64,000 nt of DNA from Gyrodactylus bullatarudis (lineage: Eukaryota > Platyhelminthes > Monogenea > Gyrodactylidea > Gyrodactylidae): assembly GCA_012064415.1 (NCBI GenBank), contig SSNU01000074.1, positions 67,397 to 131,396 on the forward strand, written 5' to 3'. The notes under the pieces are model-generated. The model did not search any database, was not told the origin of the DNA, and worked only from the letters and a program-made list of their open reading frames with translations. Below are positions 62,601-64,000 of the stretch, one piece after another. The stretch's first letter is position 1. Each line of letters begins with the position of its first letter. Position numbers and translations under genes: made by a program.

Positions 62601-64000
62601 CTTTAGATTTCATTTGTAATAGTTCTTTCTTTCTTAGAAAACGTTTGTAACTGCAAGTACAACTAGACGTAAGCAAAAGAAGGAAATGCTTATGAATGCA
62701 GTTGCCCTGGAAGAAATCCAAAAGAAAATCAATTGCCAGGAGTATCACTTTTTAAATTGTCCAATCCTCGAAAAGTCAGCGATTGAGTATTCTTTTTCGA
62801 AAGAGCACAAGGAAGAGACTAATAACGAAGATATTAGCGCTGCATGCCCTTCAGTCCCAGTTCAGACAAATCCTGTACAAGAAGAATTCAATGCTGCTGT
62901 AAGACGTCTAAGTGTTGCACCAATCAATAGGAGTGCTAATATTCAGTCGAGAAGTTTTTCCTGGCGCAATGGTTCCATTCCATGGTATAAAATGGGCGCT
63001 GAAATAAACGAGGACCCGGAAAATATTGGCAATATGTTTTTCGGTCTTGGAAACACACTGAGTCTGGGTAGTGGTCCCAATGGGTCCACCTTTCAGGTAC
63101 TCAACGGAAACATCCAAAAACAATATTCCCAGCCAGTATTTCCGTCTACTCTGTCAGCTTGTATTATTCCCATGGTTAATTTGCTAGATGATCATGAAGT
63201 TAACTCGGACGGCATGTCAGTAGCTTCAGTTGCTGAAAGTGTTGTATGGCAGCTATTAATTGAAGATTCCTCTTTAATATTACGATATATTTTCGAAAAA
63301 ATTACCAGAGTTGACGACAGAGATAATCTTATAGCAGTACTAAGAAGACTTATCGTACGGCTTCCAGAACTTCCGATGCAAACAGCTCATACACTCTTTA
63401 ATAATATGGTTAGCAGCATAGTATTTTATTTATTTCAGAGATCAAAATATGAAAATATGATGCTTTTTGGGGTTTAATAATTCAAGGTCTACTGCATCCT
63501 AATTGGAGCAGATTATTTGCCTACAACCTGCTGAAAATTGAGTTAAAGATAAAAGGTTTGGAAAAAATAGGTGTAAATTTTTGAATTTAGCTTCAAATAG
63601 CTCAAAAACTAGAACCAAGGAACCTTTTTCTGTATAGAGAGGCAAAACCTTGCAAATCGAGTTTTCAGTTTTACCACCTAATTTGAAAACTCTATTGTAG
63701 GATTTTTTATGAAGCACATCCAAAATTGAGATGAAGGCCAATTTATATTGAAGGCCAAATGTAAACTTCTTATTTATGTCACTTTAGAAATGTTAAGAGT
63801 ACCATAATTATAATTAATCATTGCTAAACTATGGTTTCTCAGTTTTACCATAAAAATCTTGTTGGTTTATCACCCATTTAAAAACTCTAAATATATGTAA
63901 ACAGGGGTAGATTCTGAAATATAACTCGAATAAAAGTGAGTAGGTCTCTTAAACCTTTCATATGACCTTAGAATCTAATCAAAATTAAAACTTGGTTCAT
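1879..64000 (+). CDS. UNC80: UNC80, NALCN channel complex scaffold (whole gene span, 3' partial)
   Basis: UNC80 is a very large cytosolic HEAT/ARM-repeat scaffold that binds UNC79 and the sodium-leak channel NALCN at the plasma membrane of neurons and sets resting excitability. Seventeen exons (1879-2643, 32177-32573, 40651-40833, 43477-43643, 43699-44001, 44469-45256, 45773-46104, 48224-48542, 52824-53017, 53584-53735, 53939-54145, 59055-59334, 59676-59864, 59925-60519, 60578-61230, 61291-61898, 62638-about 63570) join with matching phases at every GT-AG junction. They give about 2300 codons. Conserved blocks appear in the same order as in vertebrate UNC80. Linkers are rich in Ser and Asn and differ in length. 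The C-terminal half lies beyond the right edge. Confidence 0.93.
1987..2013 (+). other. Candidate 27-nt intron inside UNC80 exon 1
   Basis: Begins with a consensus donor GTAAGT and ends TTTTGAAG. Removing it is phase-neutral and turns CLVSFEFNILKNFERV into CLNFERV, the same length as the CVSFERV block of vertebrate UNC80. It has no in-frame stop, so it could equally be translated as a 9-residue insertion. Confidence 0.4.
2644..3839 (+). other. UNC80 intron 1, first segment
   Basis: Start of a roughly 29.5-kb intron (2644-32176) that opens with donor GTGAGT. AT-rich with no exon that I can support. A small GAAT repeat is at 2979-2993 and a dispersed palindromic repeat at about 3150-3380. Confidence 0.6.
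3150..3380. repeat. Dispersed small foldback repeat, copy 1
   Basis: Shares GTAAAATTCATTGAAAAAAT followed by a GCGTGTTC block with about 16455-16505, and a weaker form at about 19459-19500. Internally it carries TTTTCTGATATAC and its inverted match GTATATCAGAAAA, so it is a short foldback (MITE-like) repeat. Confidence 0.5.
3840..4078 (+). mobile_element. Penelope-like element, 3' end with coding tail
   Basis: The stretch containing GAATTATTCCTATAACCTT followed by GAGCTTTTTCACC matches the reverse complement of 24175-24245, the C-terminal coding tail and 3' region of a PLE. The tail with ACTGATGAACCTTTGAGAAA follows to 4075. Internally deleted and 5' truncated. Confidence 0.6.
4079..5575. 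other. Intron 1, no gene seen
   Basis: AT-rich intron sequence. Around 5300-5520 there are pieces resembling foldback family B (TTTGGGATCAAAATTAAACT and relatives). No coding signal beyond short chance frames. Confidence 0.5.
5576..5860 (+). mobile_element. Penelope-like element, truncated GIY-YIG C terminus and 3' region
   Basis: Positions 5580-5660 translate as KNPDDDGTDLWIKEKLIIN, matching the KNPSDDSTDVWVKEKFFIN end of the GIY-YIG domain in the 24-kb copy, including the conserved glutamate. A 3' region with TTTTTGCTATTAATGTTGAG follows, partly duplicated in tandem to about 5855. It is nearly the same as 20066-20290. Confidence 0.65.
5861..10898. other. Intron 1, no gene seen; scattered repeat fragments
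   Basis: AT-rich. Pieces related to foldback family B lie at about 6480-6660 and 7000-7210. A TTAA-type end (ATTAAGGGTTAA) at about 9372-9383 looks like the right end of a MITE related to 10899-11397. Open frames such as 7325-7525 and 9667-9858 show no family resemblance. Confidence 0.5.
10899..11397. mobile_element. TTAA-flanked MITE-like element (about 0.5 kb)
   Basis: The left end reads TTAACCCTCAAAGTCCC and the right end GGGACTTTAAGGGTTATTTTAA: inverted termini of about 15 bp beside TTAA, the target preferred by piggyBac-type transposases. No transposase frame is inside, so it would be non-autonomous. The interior just inside the left end recurs at about 58720-58810. Confidence 0.5.
11398..12215. 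other. Intron 1, no gene seen
   Basis: AT-rich intron sequence with only short chance frames. Confidence 0.45.
12216..12700. repeat. Foldback family B, degenerate copy
   Basis: Shares the interior of family B (a TTATCACGAAAGGGGATAAT-like segment, the CGAATTCTTTGTCTAATGTT segment, GACTGCTTCAAATCTTTGAA) with copies at 42500-42870 and 13355-14070. It ends with the family terminus CTCATCTTCATGTCAACTAG at about 12657-12676. The left arm is poor. The chance frame 12226-12564 lies inside it. Confidence 0.55.
12701..13354. other. Intron 1, no gene seen
   Basis: AT-rich with no supported feature. Confidence 0.45.
13355..14070. repeat. Foldback element, family B, near-complete copy
   Basis: About 715 bp with long inverted arms. 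Left-arm segments (GACTCAATATTTTTCTCCGG; GAGCTAATAAGATGGGGATA; AGGCCGTTTTTCGAAT) pair with right-arm segments (ATTCGAAAAACGGCCT; CATCTTATTAGCTC; AAAAATATCGAGTTTTTTGT). The outer ends are TTGACATGAAGAT and ATCTTTATATCAACTAGC. No long open frame. Confidence 0.7.
14071..17044. other. Intron 1, no gene seen; repeat fragments
   Basis: About 14160-14490 is a decayed family B fragment. About 16255-16545 is copy 2 of the small foldback repeat of 3150-3380 (TGATATACAAAAATCCCATT, GTAAAATTCATTGAAAAAAT). The rest is AT-rich without a recognisable gene. Confidence 0.5.
17045..17870 (-). mobile_element. Penelope-like element, 5'-truncated, frameshifted
   Basis: On the minus strand, 17829-17530 reads the linker after the reverse transcriptase (KVFMKLNFKGDGFSNNVRRR, then KTQRLF and LLIYKFQCDCGASYIGRT). 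The frame then shifts, and 17500-17370 continues with RKLSKISHDHLNKDTAVTRH and SILYKNP of the GIY-YIG endonuclease. The conserved PLE 3' tail follows down to 17045. It is dead: truncated, frameshifted and lacking the RT core. Confidence 0.75.
17871..20065. other. Intron 1, no gene seen
   Basis: AT-rich. A weak copy of the 3150-3380 repeat lies near 19380-19500. Overlapping frames on both strands at 19808-20061 show no family resemblance. Confidence 0.45.
20066..20290 (+). mobile_element. Penelope-like element, 3' fragment
   Basis: Almost identical to 5576-5790 from the LWIKEKLIIN codons through GAGTTTTTTGGTGTTCTTCA. The two copies share the same 5' breakpoint region (AAGAACCCAG), which suggests either one family of truncated copies or duplication of one insertion. 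Confidence 0.65.
20291..21765. other. Intron 1, no gene seen
   Basis: AT-rich with no supported gene or repeat family. Confidence 0.4.
21766..21846 (-). repeat. tRNA-related sequence, probably SINE head or tRNA pseudogene
   Basis: On the minus strand TGGCTCAGTGTG resembles a Pol III A box, and GAGTTCGAATC lies about 45 nt downstream as a good B box. The T stem pairs only partly (CAGAG against CTTCT) and I find no matching acceptor stem, so it is not an intact tRNA gene. Confidence 0.45.
21847..22002. other. Intron 1 spacer
   Basis: Short AT-rich spacer with a partial inverted pair (TTTCAAAATATA and TATTTTGAAATA). No gene. Confidence 0.3.
22003..22267. mobile_element. Small non-autonomous element with 15-bp flanking direct repeats
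   Basis: TACGAATCACTAGTA occurs at 22003-22017 and exactly again at 22253-22267. Just inside are imperfect inverted ends (left ATAATTTTTATTTTCTACTC, right GAGTAGGAAACTAAAATTAT). The 235-bp body has no coding frame. The direct repeats are longer than most DNA-transposon duplications. Confidence 0.5.
22268..22728. other. Intron 1, no gene seen
   Basis: AT-rich. CCTTAACCCTCATAAA near 22687-22702 resembles a TTAA-type MITE left end, but no partner end was found nearby. Confidence 0.4.
22729..23483. repeat. Foldback element, family A, copy 1
   Basis: About 755 bp with inverted arms of roughly 280 bp. Left blocks CTAATTAATATGAAGATGTG, AAGAAATCGAATTTGATCAA, GGAATCTAGATCGTAGG and GCGATGGTGCC have inverted partners on the right (CACATCTTCATATTAATTAG, TTGATCAAATTCGATTTCTT, CCTACGATCTAGATTCC-like, GGTGCCATCGC). 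The centre lies near 23090. No open frame of note. It sits in UNC80 intron 1. Confidence 0.78.
23484..23982. other. Intron 1, no gene seen
   Basis: Slightly less AT-rich than its neighbours around 23520-23640, but without a readable product. Confidence 0.4.
23983..25015 (-). mobile_element. Penelope-like element, longest copy (RT thumb region to 3' end)
   Basis: Read on the minus strand from 25010: FLSFLDVKLTRRDDGSIQRN, then YLHFASFSPISHKVGLVIGL and RIASPEEI. This is the segment after the RT catalytic core in Penelope elements. Next come KLNFKGDGFSND (24546-24758) and a GIY-YIG endonuclease (24183-24473) with DCGSSYIGRT, RKLSTRGNDH, AITRHLRQEGH and VKEKFFINLY. Frames are broken between blocks, and the RT core with its YADD-type motif is missing. 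The 3' tail is shared with the other PLE pieces. Confidence 0.8.
25016..29543. other. Intron 1, no gene seen; foldback fragments
   Basis: About 25870-26200 is a family B fragment. About 27590-27780 is a family A half-arm (GTAAAAGTGTACATTTTTAG, TACCTTGATGAAAAAATTAG). Overlapping frames at 27053-27493 (two plus, one minus) are open by chance or decayed; none resembles a known family. Confidence 0.45.
29544..30194. repeat. Near-perfect 306-bp-arm palindrome
   Basis: The left arm 29544-29874 and right arm 29889-30194 are reverse complements with a 14-nt loop. The only large difference I see is a 25-nt insertion in the left arm (about 29796-29820). The same 42-residue chance frame is therefore readable outward on both strands. 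The arms do not match the foldback termini, so this looks like a recent inverted duplication. Confidence 0.85.
30195..30721. other. GC-richer island with a duplicated 47-bp segment
   Basis: Composition changes abruptly at the palindrome edge to near 45-48% G+C by eye. A segment of about 47 bp starting TCCTTCATCACTCACACCAC is at 30261-30307 and again at 30676-30722, 415 bp apart. Frames up to 80 codons exist (30361-30603) but resemble nothing I know. It may be a fragment of an unrecognised retroelement or of foreign DNA. Confidence 0.5.
30722..30790 (+). other. tRNA-like sequence at the island's right end
   Basis: TAGCTTAGTGGG fits the Pol III A-box consensus, and GTGTTCAAGTATT about 36 nt on weakly resembles a B box. 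Stems are not convincing. It could be a tRNA pseudogene or a tRNA-derived end of a retroelement. Confidence 0.3.
30821..31574. repeat. Foldback element, family A, copy 2 (long near-perfect arms)
   Basis: About 754 bp with arms of about 330-370 bp and centre near 31200. Left GCTATTCTCGATGAATTTGG pairs with right CCAAATTCATCGAGAATAGC. GATTCAAAATGTACACTTTT, GAGATGGCGCGATTTTT and AAGGTCTGAGAGGAATCAAA also have exact inverted partners. The arms appear much better preserved than in copy 1, suggesting recent insertion or gene conversion. It lies about 600 bp upstream of UNC80 exon 2. Confidence 0.82.
31575..32176. other. End of intron 1
   Basis: AT-rich spacer ending in the polypyrimidine tract and acceptor TTTTTTCTAG at 32176. 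It contains the left member of an inverted repeat pair (31707-31819). Confidence 0.6.
31707..31819 (+). repeat. 113-bp inverted repeat, left member
   Basis: Runs from AGTTTGACACTCCTAAGCCT to TATAGAGGTACAACTGT and is matched in reverse complement by 36120-36232 (ACAGTTGTACCTCTATAAAA ... AGTGTCAAACT). The pair encloses UNC80 exon 2 and about 4.3 kb. Confidence 0.75.
32177..32573 (+). CDS. UNC80: UNC80 exon 2
   Basis: Acceptor TTTTTTCTAG|AAATTC and donor AACTTG|GTGAGA; enters in phase 0 and leaves in phase 1. The block ATFCDLAVLRTIFLSDWKEE matches the ATYFDVAVLR...HWSEE region of UNC80. A later IFRSKSAPI block corresponds to a Ser/Pro segment in the vertebrate protein. It is flanked by foldback elements and by an inverted repeat pair. 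Confidence 0.9.
32603..32710 (+). repeat. Inner inverted repeat, left member
   Basis: Starts 30 nt after the exon 2 donor. TAGAAGGTCTATTCTGTGTA and GATTAGGAAATTTTCATTTA are matched in reverse complement at 33830-33935. The pair encloses foldback copy 3. Confidence 0.65.
32893..33606. repeat. Foldback element, family A, copy 3
   Basis: About 714 bp with imperfect arms: left GAAATCTCGATAATTTCATC, AAGAATTCGAATTTTTC and GGTTTTTCAGGATCAAGATT pair with right GATGAAAATATCGAGATTTC, AAATTCGAATTCTT and AATCTTGATCCTGAAAAACC-like blocks. The right terminus CTTCATATCAATTAG carries the family motif. It lies in UNC80 intron 2. Confidence 0.72.
33830..33935 (-). repeat. Inner inverted repeat, right member
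   Basis: Reverse-complement partner of 32603-32710 (TACACAGAATAGACCTTCTA; ACTTTTTGTAATTAT). Confidence 0.65.
33936..36119. other. UNC80 intron 2, no gene seen
   Basis: A family A fragment lies at about 34500-34900. A G-rich simple stretch follows at about 35430-35470 (GATGATGATGAGG then G runs). The frame at 35370-35672 runs through this simple sequence and shows no family resemblance. Confidence 0.45.
36120..36232 (-). repeat. 113-bp inverted repeat, right member
   Basis: Reverse-complement partner of 31707-31819 with few differences. Confidence 0.75.
36500..36810 (-). mobile_element. Penelope-like element, GIY-YIG fragment
   Basis: The minus-strand frame 36791-36528 reads LKIAFKTQRLFHLIHKDLL, then YKFQCDCGATYIGHTIRKLS and AVTRHLREEGHEAS, the start of the PLE GIY-YIG endonuclease. 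The usual R after YIG is H here (YIGHT). The domain is cut after EGHEAS and the 3' tail is absent. Confidence 0.75.
36811..37299. other. Intron 2, no gene seen
   Basis: AT-rich spacer between two PLE fragments. Confidence 0.4.
37300..37560 (-). mobile_element. Penelope-like element, internally deleted fragment
   Basis: On the minus strand KVGLIISLGKRMTRTASPEE (post-RT segment) is joined with little sequence between to KDTTLTRH of the GIY-YIG domain and then to the 3' tail. Most of the linker and the YIG motif are missing. Confidence 0.65.
37690..38045. repeat. Foldback family B, internally deleted copy
   Basis: The left part (GAGCTATTAAGATGTGGATA, GCGTTTTTCGAATTTCGAAA) and right terminal part (GAGTTTTTTGTAACAATACA, ATCTTCATGTCAACTA) match 13355-14070 with the middle missing. 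Confidence 0.6.
38424..38637. mobile_element. TTAA-flanked MITE-like element (about 0.2 kb)
   Basis: Left end TTAACCCTTCATGTCCCA and right end TGGGACATAAAGGGTTTTAA form inverted termini of about 16 bp beside TTAA at both sides. No transposase frame. Related in its ends to 10899-11397. Confidence 0.55.
38638..39419. other. Intron 2, no gene seen
   Basis: AT-rich spacer. The minus-strand frame 38567-38860 has no family resemblance. Confidence 0.4.
39420..39930. repeat. Foldback family A left arm joined to family B right end
   Basis: 39425-39700 carries family A blocks (TTAATATGAAGATGGGAATT, ATCGAATTTGATCAAGATTT). 39735-39920 carries family B right-end blocks (TTCAACAATTCATGGGCTC, GAGTTTTTTGTAAAAAAATA, TTTTTCATGTCAAATAGC). 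The chimaera suggests nested insertion or recombination between families. Confidence 0.5.
40651..40833 (+). CDS. UNC80: UNC80 exon 3
   Basis: Acceptor TATTTTTTAG|GTGAAA and donor CCCACTG|GTTAGT; enters in phase 1, leaves in phase 1, with no stop in the joined frame. It encodes an acidic, Gln/Ser-rich linker with no recognised motif. It is called by splice sites, open frame and phase agreement with both neighbours. Confidence 0.75.
41215..41815. repeat. Foldback family A, copy 4 (decayed)
   Basis: Left TTGGAATCCTACTCATGTTG and right AACATGAGTAGGATTCCAA are inverted partners about 500 bp apart. Interior blocks (GTTTTTCACGATCAAGATTA, GATCCTGAAAATCAATTTTT) match copy 3. It lies in UNC80 intron 3. 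Confidence 0.62.
42500..42870. repeat. Foldback family B fragment
   Basis: Interior and right-arm blocks (CCAAAATCTGGAAGTTTAAC, AAGATCTTCGCTATCTCTAT, AAAACGGCCTAGTTTTGGTC) match 13680-13920. The left arm is missing. Confidence 0.6.
42871..43476. other. End of intron 3, no gene seen
   Basis: AT-rich, ending in the tract TTTTACTCTTAG that forms the exon 4 acceptor. Confidence 0.5.
43477..43643 (+). CDS. UNC80: UNC80 exon 4
   Basis: Acceptor TTTTACTCTTAG|CAAATC in phase 1; donor ATCAAA|GTAACT in phase 0. An internal donor look-alike (CATG|GTAATG, 43591) would leave phase 1 and clash with exon 5, so the longer form is preferred. It encodes a polar Ser/Asn/Gln/Lys linker. The next intron is only 55 nt. 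Confidence 0.75.
43699..44001 (+). CDS. UNC80: UNC80 exon 5
   Basis: Acceptor TTTACTTAG|GAC and donor GACACT|GTGAGA, phase 0 to 0. A basic, Ser-rich linker (FLRKSASDTNLSYSS), where the last part aligns with the segment just before the conserved NGMLDLS block of vertebrate UNC80. R-K-S-A-S is a possible basophilic kinase site. Confidence 0.85.
44002..44468. other. UNC80 intron 5
   Basis: 467-nt intron ending TTTTTTTCAG. The frame at 44050-44298 is not supported as coding. Confidence 0.7.
44469..45256 (+). CDS. UNC80: UNC80 exon 6
   Basis: Acceptor TTTTTTTCAG|ATCTTC, phase 0 in; donor GAGAA|GTGAGT, phase 2 out. NGELDYSILLRALATF and CLEQIGLFDL align with an UNC80 helical-repeat block. A long Ser/Arg/Asn-rich, probably disordered insert follows. 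The end (IIDNYLIAIYIVEK) resumes the next helical block. Confidence 0.9.
45257..45772. other. UNC80 intron 6
   Basis: 516-nt intron with GTGAGT and TTTTTTATTTCAG ends. No repeat family recognised. Confidence 0.7.
45773..46104 (+). CDS. UNC80: UNC80 exon 7
   Basis: Phase 2 in, phase 1 out (AAGAAAA|GTGAGT). ILTKIGCKHGHEA, then KLLYDKNPVLFKQYFSIYV and VHFIHCLTGFCLDG, align with the IVKSLGC, LTKLYKLDKMQFRQ and VVDFLHALLGFC blocks of UNC80, part of the HEAT/ARM solenoid. Confidence 0.92.
46105..48223. other. UNC80 intron 7
   Basis: 2.1-kb intron. About 46200-46440 is a family A foldback fragment (TTCTTGGAATCCTTATCATG, TTTTCAGGATCAGAATCAGA). An AT microsatellite-like stretch lies at about 47079-47150. 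No other gene. Confidence 0.55.
48224..48542 (+). CDS. UNC80: UNC80 exon 8
   Basis: Acceptor TTTCATTTAG|ATC in phase 1; donor AGAAT|GTGAGT in phase 2. EGIIISSMFSAFIRRLVRC, LFTDIRLLVEYIK and VHGNVYRRVLLCSL closely match the EGIIVSAMF, LYCDIRQLVQFIKEAHGNVFRRV block, one of the best conserved parts of UNC80. Confidence 0.94.
48543..49249. other. UNC80 intron 8, first part
   Basis: AT-rich, no gene seen. Confidence 0.45.
49250..49430 (+). mobile_element. Penelope-like element, 3' end fragment
   Basis: ACCTTGGCCTATGTGAGCTT, then GAGAGTTTTGGTTTTTTTCA and CTATTTCTTTCATAATTTGT, match the reverse complement of 24090-24200. The outermost tail present in other copies is cut off. No coding remains. Confidence 0.65.
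49901..50440. repeat. Foldback family A, copy 5 (partial right arm)
   Basis: The left arm is complete (CTAGTTAATAACAAAATGGG, ATCGAATTCGATCAAGATTT). The right part keeps ATCAACTTTTGATTACTCTC and TCAACTCAAAACTCAACAAA but lacks the outer end. Confidence 0.6.
50441..51169. other. Intron 8, no gene seen
   Basis: AT-rich spacer with an ATT trinucleotide run at about 50533-50555. Confidence 0.45.
51170..51610. repeat. Foldback family A, right half only
   Basis: CAGAATCATCATTAGACAAA, AACGTTTGATTCCTCTCAGA, CAGTAAAAGTGTACA and AATTCATCGAGAATAGCTTC match the central and right part of copy 2 (30821-31574). Confidence 0.65.
51611..52823. other. End of UNC80 intron 8
   Basis: A family A terminal scrap lies at about 52160-52265 (AAATTCATCGAGAATGGCT). 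A G-rich run GGGGTGGTGGTGGGGG is at 52459-52474. The intron ends TACCATTCAG. Confidence 0.5.
52824..53017 (+). CDS. UNC80: UNC80 exon 9
   Basis: Acceptor ACCATTCAG|GTCATC, phase 2 in; donor GATAATA|GTGAGT, phase 1 out. Polar linker (ISMLPNFLGINP, LRKSKRKSTVINATFDEP) at the place where vertebrate UNC80 has a basic Ser-rich stretch. RKST is a possible phosphosite. Confidence 0.82.
53018..53583. other. UNC80 intron 9
   Basis: 566-nt intron ending TTTTTTTCTTCAG. The frame 53006-53236 runs out of exon 9 in a shifted frame and is not coding. Confidence 0.7.
53584..53735 (+). CDS. UNC80: UNC80 exon 10
   Basis: Phase 1 in, phase 0 out (GATTTG|GTAGGT). ALKDFSLLLEFNEPGTIPEP matches the MKRFQFLLNCCEPGTIPD block of UNC80 and LIASLLDL continues into exon 11 exactly as in the family. 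Confidence 0.93.
53736..53938. other. UNC80 intron 10
   Basis: 203-nt intron; GTAGGT to CTTTTCACAG. Confidence 0.8.
53939..54145 (+). CDS. UNC80: UNC80 exon 11
   Basis: Phase 0 to 0; donor GCAGAT|GTGAGC. EAPVISRACIYIELALFVNR followed by CNRGEFASWMK matches the EAPVVARAALFLECARFVHR, CNRGNWPEWMK segment of UNC80. RLFHSWAD corresponds to the LFYQWGD motif and joins to exon 12 without a gap. Confidence 0.94.
54146..54510. other. Start of UNC80 intron 11
   Basis: AT-rich, no gene seen. Confidence 0.5.
54511..55867 (+). mobile_element. LINE reverse transcriptase remnant with 3' end
   Basis: An open frame of about 355 codons (54511-55578) encodes part of a non-LTR retrotransposon RT: AFDKLKF (motif A aspartate), SGVPQGSALGPLLFN (motif B), KYADDLKFVY (catalytic YADD) and the late ERVQYRFLHYLY segment. 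The beginning (FQHNFHRIISTKSQ) looks like the QHGF...ST motif, directly abutting AFDKL, so the 30-40 residues normally between them appear deleted. The endonuclease domain is absent. A short A-rich end at 55850-55863 marks the 3' terminus. CR1/Jockey-like by motif style, clade not fixed. Same strand as UNC80 but intronic. Confidence 0.85.
55935..56285. repeat. Foldback family B fragment
   Basis: Right-part blocks (GATGCTCCAATATCAGCATT, ATGGGCTCATTCCATCATGA, TATTGAATTTATTTTTTGTA) match family B interiors. The left arm is degraded. Confidence 0.5.
56286..59054. other. Rest of UNC80 intron 11
   Basis: AT-rich. About 58720-58810 shares CTCAGAAAATACTTC and TTACCACCCATTC with 10972-11000 (interior of the TTAA MITE), with a TAACCCTTGTAAG end at about 58696. 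No gene. The intron ends GTATTTCTAG. Confidence 0.5.
59055..59334 (+). CDS. UNC80: UNC80 exon 12
   Basis: Phase 0 in; donor GATGAGA|GTAAGT, phase 1 out. ALSSRLNYF continues the WGD-AIGVRLNEL motif from exon 11. CIFSLMAVAMNLLMEITAYL matches the CPFALKMAACQLLLEITTFL helix of UNC80. Confidence 0.93.
59335..59675. other. UNC80 intron 12
   Basis: 341-nt intron; GTAAGT to CTTTTTTCTAG. No repeat recognised. Confidence 0.75.
59676..59864 (+). CDS. UNC80: UNC80 exon 13
   Basis: Phase 1 in; donor ACGT|GTATGT, phase 1 out, joining TTG across a 60-nt intron. Linker with KNVRRRLSILVPIIAHG and Ser/Lys-rich sequence. RRRLS is a possible kinase site. Confidence 0.85.
59925..60519 (+). CDS. UNC80: UNC80 exon 14
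   Basis: Phase 1 in; donor AATCT|GTGAGT, phase 2 out. Starts with an Asn run and NRRISFAFSEEN, which parallels the YERKISFAGVL segment of UNC80. A long Ser/Asn-rich linker follows, then LPWLKTAIDFTNL, aligning with the SWLHVMILLCNQ helix. Confidence 0.9.
60578..61230 (+). CDS. UNC80: UNC80 exon 15
   Basis: Preceded by a 58-nt intron; phase 2 in; donor CACTCG|GTGAGC, phase 1 out. FSCDHVDGCLLNCHERQAND matches the Cys/His-rich block FICTHVDYCHPHCYLHH of UNC80: C-x2-HVD-x-C-x3-C is kept, which suggests structural or metal-linked cysteines. The remainder is an acidic Ser/Asn-rich linker. Confidence 0.92.
61291..61898 (+). CDS. UNC80: UNC80 exon 16
   Basis: Preceded by a 60-nt intron; phase 1 in, phase 0 out (GCT|GTAAGA). 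ALRYLKYQIKSL, WEVLLETDNELTSLAATIIL and FRTLWNCRHHFWCRLEDGA, then YKLPPPFIEFVLPSPTLGHP, give a very clear UNC80 signature (the PPP-x-I-x-F-x-LPSP-x-LG-x-P motif). Confidence 0.95.
61899..62637. other. UNC80 intron 16, with a foldback-type terminus
   Basis: 739-nt intron. TAAATTCCCATCTTCATGTC then GACTAGCTTTAG at 62576-62606 is the foldback terminal motif, about 30 bp before the exon 17 acceptor. A left partner end is not clear. Confidence 0.55.
62638..63570 (+). CDS. UNC80: UNC80 exon 17, with apparent 1-nt frameshift
   Basis: Acceptor TTTCTTTCTTAG|AAAACG, phase 0. RRLSVAPINRSANIQSRSFS, VFPSTLSACIIPMVNLLDD, SVAESVVWQLLIEDSSLILR and ELPMQTAHTLFNNM match the RRLSVSP, FPACICAAVLPIVHLMED, VLWNCLIEDPSTVLRH and FPAQTSHILFNYL blocks of UNC80. 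The frame meets TAA at 63475. One base less in phase from the GGGG run (63469-63472), a 33-codon frame without stops continues (LLHPNWSRLFAYNLLKIEL) to a donor-like ATAG|GTGTAA at 63570. The final 100 nt are less sure. Confidence 0.85.
63571..64000. other. UNC80 intron 17 (partial), no exon seen
   Basis: AT-rich to the right edge. The expected next UNC80 segment is not visible, so the exon must lie beyond the window. Confidence 0.5.

Noticed and set aside
63411..63440. Possible 30-nt intron (GTTAGC to TTATTTCAG) in UNC80 exon 17
   Set aside because: The residues it encodes (VSSIVFYLF) align with the conserved VGLIMYF stretch of UNC80, so it is more likely coding.
1..64000. CRISPR arrays, prophage, operons or rRNA
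   Set aside because: Intron-split genes and animal retroelements show eukaryotic nuclear DNA; no regularly spaced repeats, bacterial gene arrays or rRNA signatures were seen.

Overview
The window is AT-rich (roughly 70% A+T by eye) animal nuclear DNA. Genes are split by GT-AG introns, and introns and spacers are full of retrotransposon debris and inverted-repeat elements. Two conserved animal genes can be read. The short introns are only 55-60 nt, while the longest is about 29.5 kb. I can say invertebrate-like metazoan, but the sequence alone does not let me name a phylum.

Layout. At the left edge, on the minus strand, is the 5' part of an RGS-PX sorting nexin of the SNX13/SNX14 (snazarus) family. 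It has a membrane anchor, a PXA domain and an RGS-like domain, and it runs off the left edge. Its ATG (1720) lies 158 bp from the ATG (1879) of a plus-strand gene that fills the rest of the window. That gene encodes UNC80, the large HEAT/ARM-repeat scaffold of the NALCN sodium-leak channel complex. I could trace 17 UNC80 exons with consistent splice phases (1879 to about 63570). They cover the N-terminal region through the conserved block near the middle of the protein, and the gene continues past the right edge.

Intron 1 (2644-32176) holds most of the repeat load: several 5'-truncated Penelope-like elements (PLE) with GIY-YIG endonuclease remnants, TTAA-flanked MITE-like elements, two tRNA-related sequences, a 306-bp-arm near-perfect palindrome, a GC-richer island with a duplicated 47-bp segment, and long foldback elements. 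Introns 2, 3, 7, 8 and 11 hold more of the same; intron 11 also has a broken LINE reverse transcriptase. Introns from 59.3 kb onward are small and mostly clean.

Points of most interest: (1) two candidate ultra-short introns (24 nt in the sorting nexin, 27 nt in UNC80 exon 1), one of which removes an in-frame stop; (2) a dense family of long-arm foldback elements sharing a terminal motif; (3) exon 2 of UNC80 enclosed by inverted repeats, a layout that could favour circular RNA or dsRNA; (4) an apparent 1-nt frameshift in a G run at the end of UNC80 exon 17. Homology statements rest on recalled family sequences, not on a database search.
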